Shown here: positions 56,446 through 64,000 of the stretch, one piece after another | How the letters are laid out: each line of letters opens with the position of its first letter | Position numbering within the stretch: position 1 is the stretch's first letter | Source: Grammothele lineata | Lineage: Eukaryota; Basidiomycota; Agaricomycetes; Polyporales; Polyporaceae | NCBI GenBank assembly: GCA_002150815.3 | Contig: NDFF03000011.1 | Span: forward strand, 62,001-126,000 | Reading direction: 5' to 3' | DNA: 64,000 bases | Notes under the pieces: generated by a model | Seen by the model: only the letters and a program-made list of their open reading frames with translations | What the model was told of the DNA's origin: nothing | Database searches by the model: none | Made by a program: the position numbers and the translations under genes

Positions 56446-57994
56446 ATGCCCCGCACATCTCAGCTCACTATGGGAGACGCACAGCTCGATGCCCCGAGGC
56501 TCGCTTCACTTCCTATCATCAGTGTAGAACCGTTCTTGCACCCGGAACACAAGGGAAGACTTTCCACCGCAGCGGCCCTTCATGCGGCGTGCTCGCAATA
56601 TGGGTTCTTCTACCTCGACATTTCCTCGTATGTAGACAAGAGTGAGCCGGAAGAGCTCACGCGTTTGGCGCGGGAGTTCTTCAGCTTACCTCAAGACGAG
56701 AAGAACAAGATCGCGCTGTTGAACGAGGATAATGCGAGAGGTGCGCACGTGCCAACTATTGACATTCGCCGGTTTGGTTCAGCCAATACCATCCGTCTGT
56801 TCTCATTCACACGTTGAGCACTTAGGATACCAGCGGTTGGGTGAGAATGTCACCAATGGCAAGTCGGATAACCACGAAGGCATCGACTGGTATCGTCCCG
56901 TAGAGAATCCGGACAAGACGAAACTCCTGTGGGGCACCAACCAGTGGCCCGATCAAATTCCTGGGTTTAGGGAGAAGTATGAGGCTTGGGTGGAGAAGAT
57001 GAAGAAGCTCGGGATGATCGTCATGGAGGCGTAAGTGCTTCTCGGCGTTACTAGGGGCATTGACTTAGAGCTAAATTGACGGGCCATAGTATGGCTATTG
57101 GGCTAGGAATGTCGCAAGAGGAATGGGCTAATTTACGTAGCAAGATTGATGATAGCTTTTGGGTCATGAGAGCTATTGGTACGTCGAACTATGACTAGTC
57201 GCTCGATGCATTTGATGGAATGAAATCACACAGGTTACCCTCCGCTTCCAAACGAATACGACGGTCACTCCTGTGGTGCCCATAAGGATTATGGCTGTCT
57301 GACGTGAGAGCTGATCCAAAGGACGATTTTAGCGAGCATGAAATAGCTAACATTACTCAAACGCAGTTTGCTCTACGCTGACCCTACTCCAGGGGCCCTG
57401 CAAGTATTTCTGGACCAACCAGGTCTCCTTGTGCAGCCCGAATCAGCTGTCCTGCCTGCGGAACAGAGTGTCGAGGAGGGCGGCCAGTGGGTCGACGCAG
57501 ATCCGATACCGGGATGTGTGGTCTGCAACATCGGAGAAAGTACGTACATTGAATAATTGTGACATTGTTCCTCTGTGATTCACCTGAGTGGGCGTAAGTG
57601 TGGGAGATATGGTCCAATGGGCTATACAAGAGTACCCTCCATCGTGTCATACATCGGGGAACCAACTATCGGTAAGCCTGCTATGCGATCACAGGAGTTC
57701 TGCCTGACTGACTTTATCATCGCTTTGCAGTGTCTCGTAAGTCTTCTAGATGTATGGCACTGGTGATGATCCTCATCCGTTTGTACATTCAGTGTACCAT
57801 TCTTCTTCGAGCCCAACTTCGACGCGCATATTGAACCGCTCGAAGCGGCTATCCGTATCCAGGAAGAAGACAGGAGGATTCGCAAGATTGCTGAACCATT
57901 GAAGATGTACAAGCCCGTCGTCTATGGCGATTTCCTGCTCAAGAAGGTCGGAGGGAACTTTGACCCCGGCAAGGGACGATATGATACGGATTGA
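56446..57994 (+). CDS. Isopenicillin-N-synthase-like 2OG-Fe(II) dioxygenase
   Basis: The N-terminal DIOX_N domain (LASLPIISVEPFLHPEHKGRLSTAAALHAACSQYGFFYLDISSYV) is followed by LAREFFSLPQDEKNKIALLNEDNARGYQRLGENVTNGKSDNHEGIDWYRPV. The catalytic jelly roll holds HKD as the HxD pair (CGAHKDYGCLTLLYADPTPGALQVF), the distal His in STLHRVIHRG, and R-x-S in YRVSIPFFFEPNFDAHIEPL for 2-oxoglutarate. All metal and cofactor residues are present, so the enzyme should be active. The substrate is unknown; there is no biosynthetic cluster around it. About seven exons give about 350 aa. Mets at 56446 and 56470 are both possible starts. Confidence 0.88.
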
Positions 57995-58060
57995 GAATCA
58001 TGTATACACTCACATGCAAACCTGATTGGATATACACGGGTCTTTGGATGGCCGCCTCGT

Positions 58061-59697
58061 TCACGCGGGAACATGAGTTTTACTGTGAGTTGCGCCGTTC
58101 TCTATAGAACTAGCTAGTAGTGTACAGATGCCTCGCACCATCTTAGACCTGCTCATGAGAGAGACGCCCCGACGAAGTTGGGTGCAACACAAACGCCATC
58201 CTTCGTCCGAATTTTGTGCACGCTCTTTGTAGCGGGATCAACCCATGCCGCCTCGCGCGACTCCAGCGTCGTGAAACCTGGCTGAATCGTCTCGAAGATC
58301 TTCTTTTTAGGATTGAGCTGCGAGAGTGCCTCTTTGTCTGTGTGCCCGCATTAGTTGGGGCCAACACTATGATAAAAAGCACGCGTACCCTCGAAGCCGT
58401 CGAAGTAAATTCGTTCCCCAACTTTCGAGCCAGCTGGAGGTTGCACGAGCTCGATGCCAGCATCTTTGCCGTCCTTGTGTGTTGCCTGACGTGGCCGACG
58501 CGTCATTTGCTATGAAAGCACTCAGAAGGGAGTTGGACTTACGCAAAGGACCATGGCGAAGCTCTTGACCCCACGCATGTTTGCAGGTTTCAGGTTGCAC
58601 TATCAGTGAACAGATGATGAGGGATATGACATCATTTTGGATAGCACGACAGGAACTCACAACGCCGACAAGGTATTTGTCTCGCATTTGCTCAATGGGA
58701 ATGTAGTTGACCAGACCAGAGACCACCGTTCGAGGACCCGTCTCCTCACCGAAGTCGATTTGCTCGACATACAAGCCGTCTGCATCGGGGTGCTTTTTGA
58801 CTGCCGCAAGAGTGATGTCGTTTGCATCATGAAGGAAGAGCTGGGACGAGGGGACGCACTGTCAACAATATGTCCGACACGGAGGTCAATCATCGACGGG
58901 ATGGGCTCTCCCGCATCCTCTGCCGCAGGCTTCTTCTCCGCCGCCTTGGCCTCTTTAGGCTCCTTCGCCTTCTTCTCTTTCTTCTGCGCCTTGCCGTCCT
59001 TCGCCGCACCCTCCTCAGCCGCCTTCTCCCCGCCCTTCGCTTTCGCGGCCGCCTTGTCGCCCTTCGCCGCCTTGTCGCCCTTCGCCGCCTTGTCTGCCTT
59101 CGCTTCAGATGCGGCTGTCGCAGCGGCAGGTGCCTTCTCCTTCTTCTGCTTTGGAGGCTCAGCCTTGCGCTCCTGGTGCGGCGCGTTGTCGAGATCGAGT
59201 GTGACGAGGGAGAATGCGGGTGCTAGCGATTCGGCGGCTTTACGGACTGAGGGGCGATTTTGGACATGGTCGAAGTAGCGAGTAATGGCGGGATGGGAGT
59301 AGTACTGTGCTGGCTGCAGCTGGGACTGGCATGCACGCATAAATCCTCATCAAGCGTGACAGATATGGCTGGACATACAAGGGTAGGGCGCAGCGCGCCG
59401 TAGAGGGCGACATCCGCGGCTGTGAAGTAATTGCTCACAAGATACGTGCGGGGAACTAGAGATGCTTCAAGGTCCTGCACACTGTCAACCGCTGCATTTT
59501 CCCGCTACACTGAACTCGCGCACCTCGAAGTTCTCCGGCTTTGCAACATTCCCCTGTGCGACCTTATCCAGCCACTCCGCGACTTCAGCCTTATCCTTCT
59601 CGGACCTGCCAAAGTCCTCACTACCGTCCTGGGCGGCGGCGGAGACGAGATCTTTCAGTGGAGAGGGAAGCTTTGCAAGTGCGGAATGCGCAGACAT
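58061..59697 (-). CDS. ARC1: ARC1/AIMP1-like tRNA-binding cofactor of aminoacyl-tRNA synthetases
   Basis: Arc1 tethers MetRS and GluRS and delivers tRNA to them in the cytosol. The N-terminal GST-like part is [58 protein letters not shown] + [33 protein letters not shown] + [31 protein letters not shown] Lys/Ala-rich linker (about 58930–59190) follows, then the EMAPII/OB-fold tRNA-binding domain: [79 protein letters not shown], ending [13 protein letters not shown]. Five or more exons; a 59-base intron sits inside the OB fold near 58785–58843. The stop is uncertain: the frame runs on to 58061, past the usual family end near 58155. It is convergent with the oxygenase and divergent from uL6m. 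Confidence 0.9.
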
Positions 59698-59964
59698 TTT
59701 TCTGAGGAGCACACGAGCAGATACAGGAAAGAAGAGATAGGATCGATGAGCCGCGAGCGACCGCACCGCGCCCCGAGTCAAGAAAGTCATTTTGGGAGAG
59801 CATCTCACGTGCACGCGTCGCTCCAGTATCTCTCGCGTTCTGTGACGCTCTGTGCGTCACTAGCGCCAGTCACAGTCACGCAGCGGCCGACACGGTGCGC
59901 GAGCGCCGAGCAAGTCCCCGCCAACGCAAACGACGGCGACCTCGACGCTCGCCCGACGCCCGAC

Positions 59965-60674
59965 ATGCTCTCCTCCTGGCAGGCGGGGGCCCGCCAGGCT
60001 CTCCGCTCATTCTCTACCTCCTCTCCTGCCCGGGCCGGCATAATCTCCAACATCGGCAAGCAGCCTATCGTCTACCCGCTCACCGTCACGCTCTCGCCCT
60101 CCGCAACCGCTGTGTCCGTGAAGGGCCCTCTGGGCGAGACGTCCGTGCCGCTCATGTCGTTCATGCGCATTGCATCGCCTGCGCCTCAAACGCTGACCGT
60201 TGCGGTTGAGAACCCGAAGGAGCGCAAGCAGCGCGCGATGTGGGGCCTCACGCGCACGCTCATCCACAACGCGGTCATCGGTATGACCGAGGGCTTCACG
60301 ACGCCGGTCTACCTCGTCGGCGTCGGCTACCGTGCGGCCCTCGAGGCGGACCCGCGCGGAAAGGGCGACGGGCGGAGTGGGCAGAGGCTGAACATGAAGC
60401 TCGGTTACTCGCATTCGGTCTTCGTGTCCATCCCGGAGCACATCAAGGTGGAAGTGCCCATCCCGACCAAAATTGTCCTCAGCTGTACGGACAAGCACCA
60501 GCTGGGGCTGTTTGCGGCGCAGATTCGGCGGTGGAGACCGCCAGAGCCGTACAAGGGCAAGGTGCGTGGCGGCGTGCTGCACTGGGTTGCGCCATTTGCT
60601 GACAGCGCGGCGTTTTGTAGGGTATCATTGTGGGCAATGAGAGGGTTAGGATGAAGACGGTGAAGAAGAAGTAG
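59965..60674 (+). CDS. MRPL6: Mitochondrial large-subunit ribosomal protein uL6m
   Basis: The start at 59965 gives a mitochondrial presequence (MLSSWQAGARQALRSFSTSSPARAGIISNIGKQPIVYP). The two L6 repeats follow: VTLSPSATAVSVKGPLGETSVPL..., then RAMWGLTRTLIHNAVIGMTEGFTTPVYLVGVGYRAALE...LNMKLGYSHSVFVSIPEHIKVEVPIPTKIVLSCTDKHQLGLFAAQIRRWRPPEPYKGK. A 59-base intron (60562–60620) joins to GIIVGNERVRMKTVKKK. The GY-R and R-PEPYKGKGI motifs are diagnostic of L6. About 215 aa. The gene is divergent from ARC1 with 267 bases between starts. Confidence 0.95.
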
Positions 60675-61133
60675 ACGCGCCTTCCTCATGCTTTGGCTAT
60701 GTTATTTTCAGTCGTAATGTGCATGCTATCCTCGCATCTCTGTTTCAGTGAGGTCATTCTGCAGGAGCTGTGATCCGTTCTATCGCTTCCGTACAACGAA
60801 GTCGGGTCTCGTATGCAGGGCACCAGTATCGCTCCCGCACTCGTGGCGACTTGGGGCAGACAGCGCTGCTAAAATCGGTTCCAGGTATGCCTCAGGTTCG
60901 CGTCGGCGTTTGCGCGACGTCCGTCTGACGTAGAAGCGTAGCTCGGGGCGTGGATGGACACGGAAGAAAGTAATAAACGACACCGGCTCGCCGCGACGTC
61001 CCTGAAGCGTGGAACATTGGAAGGGAGAAGGGCCACCGTGCTTCTCATCCGGGCCTCGACTTACGGCTATAAGGCACGCTATCGTGCGCTCTGGGGCCCT
61101 TTTGCCCACCCAGTCCACTCCTTGCTCCCCATT
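60675..61133. other. Spacer between uL6m and the DUF6534 gene
   Basis: Same-strand spacer; it would carry the promoter of the DUF6534 gene. No other feature is seen. Confidence 0.45.
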
Positions 61134-62913
61134 ATGTGGTGGCCCTCCTCATCCGACGTTGTGTCTTCAGATAGCACCCTCGGGGTGCTAGTGCTTGCTA
61201 CTCTGATTGCTGCATTGTACGAATGCCCCGAGCAATGTCTGTATTGTCGCAGTAACTCACGGCACTCCGTTTAGGATATATGGGATCACATTCTTGCAGA
61301 CTGTACAATATTTCGATAGGTTCTTCAATGATCCATCTGTGCTCAGGTTCTTTGTGAGTACTGTTGGAATGTCGCTTTCTCCAATAGGTTCTCATGAACA
61401 GGGCTCGATATACCTCAGGTATCTGTCCTCTGGTATGCTAGAAAATCCGCGTGTAGCAATGCGGCTTTTATAATCAAGTCATCTAGGCTGTTCGATACCG
61501 TGACAATAGTGCTTGAAGCTTACACTCTACACGTATATGCTGTTACGTTCTCCGGGAGCAGGTTCGCTGCCGTACCTTTGCCATGGTGCGTCGACTTCTT
61601 TAACCCGTACTCTTATAATCTCACGCGGAAGCAGGAGTCTCGACGTCGAACGTGCCTTCGCGGTACGTCGCCAATGTGCCCCCCTTTTTTTGTCTGTCGC
61701 TTACCGGTCGTCAGTTCGCCGTCATCTTTGCGGTACAGATGTACGTCCCACAGTAGTCATTATGGCTTGAGACACCCAAGTTGGATGATAATCGTGTGTT
61801 GAGTTCAGTTTCTACGCCATTCGTGTGGGCCAGCGTGAGTTTACACAACGTATGATCCTTGAGACTATGTTGAGTATGACCTCGGCGCAGTAGGAAGACG
61901 GTACTGGTCACTCCCAGTCTTGATTGTAAGTGGCTTTTCTGGTCTTCGAATCAACCATTGAAGAAGTTGCTTCAGGGTTTGCTGGCACTTGGTGGCGTTG
62001 GTAAGCAATATGTTGCCGTATGTCGGATGCGCGCGTATTGACCTGCGTCGTCTGATCCAGTATTGGGCCTCAGTTGAGTGGACGTAGCGGTCAATGTACC
62101 AGGGTACTCACTCTAGTTACCTACCCATTATACAGCCGCGACAATTCAAGCGTGAGCACAGCTCCGCACGAAGGGTTATGATCACTCATTCACTGCGCGG
62201 CGTCACAGGTCCAAGTACCAGGTCAACGACCCGTCCGCACCAGCATTCATTACTGTAGGACAAATGATGCTTCGTATGGTGTGTGTTAATCAGGATCATT
62301 GGGCAGATCCTCTCTACCACCAGTGCTGGCCTTCAAATTGGGACAGACCTCGTCATCACCGGATCGCTGTACTGGCTTCGTCGTAACCGAACAGGGGACA
62401 TGGGGTATGCACCTGGCTTTCTAGCTAGAGGTAAAATTTTATTTGTAACAATTTACCTAGGAAACGCCGTTTGGTGAAGCATATCTTCGTCTCCGCCGTC
62501 AACAGAGGTGTTCTGTCCTTGTGAGTGTGATTCCGAAGGCCACGTCTCGAAGTGCCGTTAATGCGGCGTAATGGCAGGATACTGCAAGCTTTGACGACGG
62601 TTTCCGTAAGCACTACCATCTTCTGCACGCTGCCCCCGTCCTCATGCTTGAATCAGTACTTCATTTTGCGTCCTCGGCTTATCTGGATCGCCTTCCACGT
62701 GGCCAGTAGTAAAGGTGCGTCTCCACGATGGACTTTACGTGTCCGCTGCTTAACACAGAACTATGTTCTGCTCAGTGCACGTCCTGTCTGTGCTATCCAC
62801 GTGAGTCTATCTATTCACGAAACCCTGCACCCTCACAATTTGGGGGTCCACAGCTTAAATGTACGATCGGCTTTGGAAGGCGTCGGTCACGATGCAGAGG
62901 TCGTCGACGCTAA
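61134..62913 (+). CDS. DUF6534 multi-pass membrane protein
   Basis: DUF6534 proteins are a large agaricomycete family of seven-helix membrane proteins of unknown role. Exon 1 (61134–61216) encodes MWWPSSSDVVSSDSTLGVLVLATLIAAL; exon 2 (61275–61353) gives IYGITFLQTVQYFDRFFNDPSVLRFF; exon 3 is 14 bases (61419–61432), joining VSVLW to exon 4 (from 61487), LFDTVTIVLEAYTLHVYAVT. Later pieces match the family: QFAVIFAVQMY (about 61715), FYAIRV (about 61811) and IIGQILSTTSAGLQIGTDLVITGSLYWLRRNRTG (about 62300–62395). The conserved W-LDT..HT-Y-Y-VT and D-I-I-T-SLYWLRRNRTG motifs are clear. The 3' part (after 62400) could not be joined with confidence, so the end is approximate and decay there is possible. 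Confidence 0.6.
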
Positions 62914-64000
62914 GATCAGATACCGTTTGGAGCGCGAGCTCGTAAGCCACACTAGCGTGCTAGGTTATCACTGCACATCACTCAATGGACATTTCTCCAG
63001 GCTCGCGCGGATGGCGATAGCGAGTTTGAGTCCCGCCCTGACTCGCCTCCGATGATCTCGGTACGTTCACCCTGATTCCCAGAGATTGCATTAGCAAGAC
63101 CTCAAGATTTTTCTGGTACAGAGTATTGGCCACGGCCTGAATGACGGTCAGATCTCGTGGTTTTCCGGCGACAAGTCCGAGCAAGGGAGTGTACCAGCCT
63201 TCTACCCGACACTGCGGCGCGACGCGTCCACCACGGCTGTGGAGGGCGGTGGGACGGTTACGTCCGGCGGTACGCGCGTAGACTAGGATGCTTTTCATAC
63301 GCCCTTGCCCTGTCTGACGGGACTGACATTTCTCCTTTACGATGATACCTTTGTCGTTGTCGTTTCTCTCACCTTCGTGGCCGATTTCATCTCAATCTCT
63401 CCTTCGTGACACACGCGTTTTCGTTCGTATGTTGTGGGGCAGAACGATCTATGTATGAGGTTCATTGTCGACTCCGACGTTGTTGATTATCGCGGTTTAT
63501 CTTCCTAGAATCTCGTCTAGCATGCACCGGTGATATCCGCTCCCGGGCCGCAATCGCGGAAGCATTTGGTCGTCTTGTCCAATCGCGTAGCAGGCCGACT
63601 GGCGTTCAGTATGTCTCACTCCAGATTAGGCAGTTTTGTCATTTGTTAGGAGTCTAGACTTTGCCTGGAGTCGATGTTTACGGCCTTCGAAGGCGTAGTG
63701 AACTCTCCTAGCCTCGTCTCCTGAACCTCCTATACATCGGTGAATGTGGGGCGAGTGACAGTAGGCTCGAGACCTCCTGACGTCAGAGTACAATCATAGC
63801 GACATTGAATTATGGTCGTGCAGAGATCCCCTCGAGTCTGCATAGGACCTAAGTGAACAACGCGAACTCATGTTCTGTGGTGATTTATCAAGCTGTTAAC
63901 CCTCTTTTCGATGACTGTAGTGTCACGAGTACCCTACACGTCCGGGCGCCCGAACATAAGCGCGATTATCCCCTCCGAGATCTCCGGACAAATGCCAATT
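62914..64000. other. Window end, no gene recognised
   Basis: Short frames only on both strands. An alternative end of the DUF6534 gene could reach 63055. Confidence 0.4.

Overview
The window looks like a nuclear contig from an agaricomycete basidiomycete. The genes carry many short GT–AG introns (about 50–80 bases), the coding DNA is GC-rich, and several products belong to families found mainly or only in such fungi: the large 2OG-oxygenase-like protein, HET-domain proteins, DUF6534 membrane proteins and GH71 alpha-1,3-glucanase. I see no virus, plasmid, CRISPR array, rRNA, convincing tRNA or intact transposon. I recognise 21 protein genes plus one weak fragment. Most are conserved housekeeping genes, and most models had to be joined by hand across introns.

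Layout. 0.2–4.2 kb: a large 2OG-Fe(II)-oxygenase-like gene whose metal-binding HxD seems lost. 5.4–9.7 kb, all minus: a small heat-shock protein, SGF29 (SAGA subunit) and translin. 10–16.5 kb: SEN1 RNA/DNA helicase, divergent from translin. 18–19.8 kb: secreted GH71 glucanase. 21–28.4 kb: a RING protein, NUDCD1 and a HET-domain protein, all plus. 29.2–35.1 kb, minus: a PP2C phosphatase and an Scm3-like (CENP-A chaperone) candidate. 35–45 kb: gene-poor DNA holding two paralogous HIT-like zinc-finger genes. 45.5–56.1 kb, minus: BUD22, a second HET-domain protein, a secreted nuclease-fold protein with a jacalin-like tail, and a Dpb3/CHRAC-like histone-fold protein. 56.4–62.9 kb: an isopenicillin-N-synthase-like oxygenase, ARC1, mitochondrial uL6m and a DUF6534 membrane protein.

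Three gene pairs are divergent with about 270–300 bases between start codons (translin/SEN1, histone-fold/oxygenase, ARC1/uL6m), which suggests shared promoters. RNA and translation functions recur (SEN1, translin, BUD22, ARC1, uL6m), as do chromatin functions (SGF29, Scm3-like, histone fold), but nothing points to a metabolic gene cluster.

The main surprises are these. A 19-base Illumina adapter remnant breaks the nuclease-fold gene. The PP2C start codon stands alone before an intron and is followed by a 22-base exon. The HIT-like pair includes one member with an in-frame 258-base exon–intron–exon duplication. A 14-base exon lies in the DUF6534 gene, and two candidate GC–AG introns are present. 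I did not find a convincing new multi-gene system; the HIT-like pair is the least explained element.
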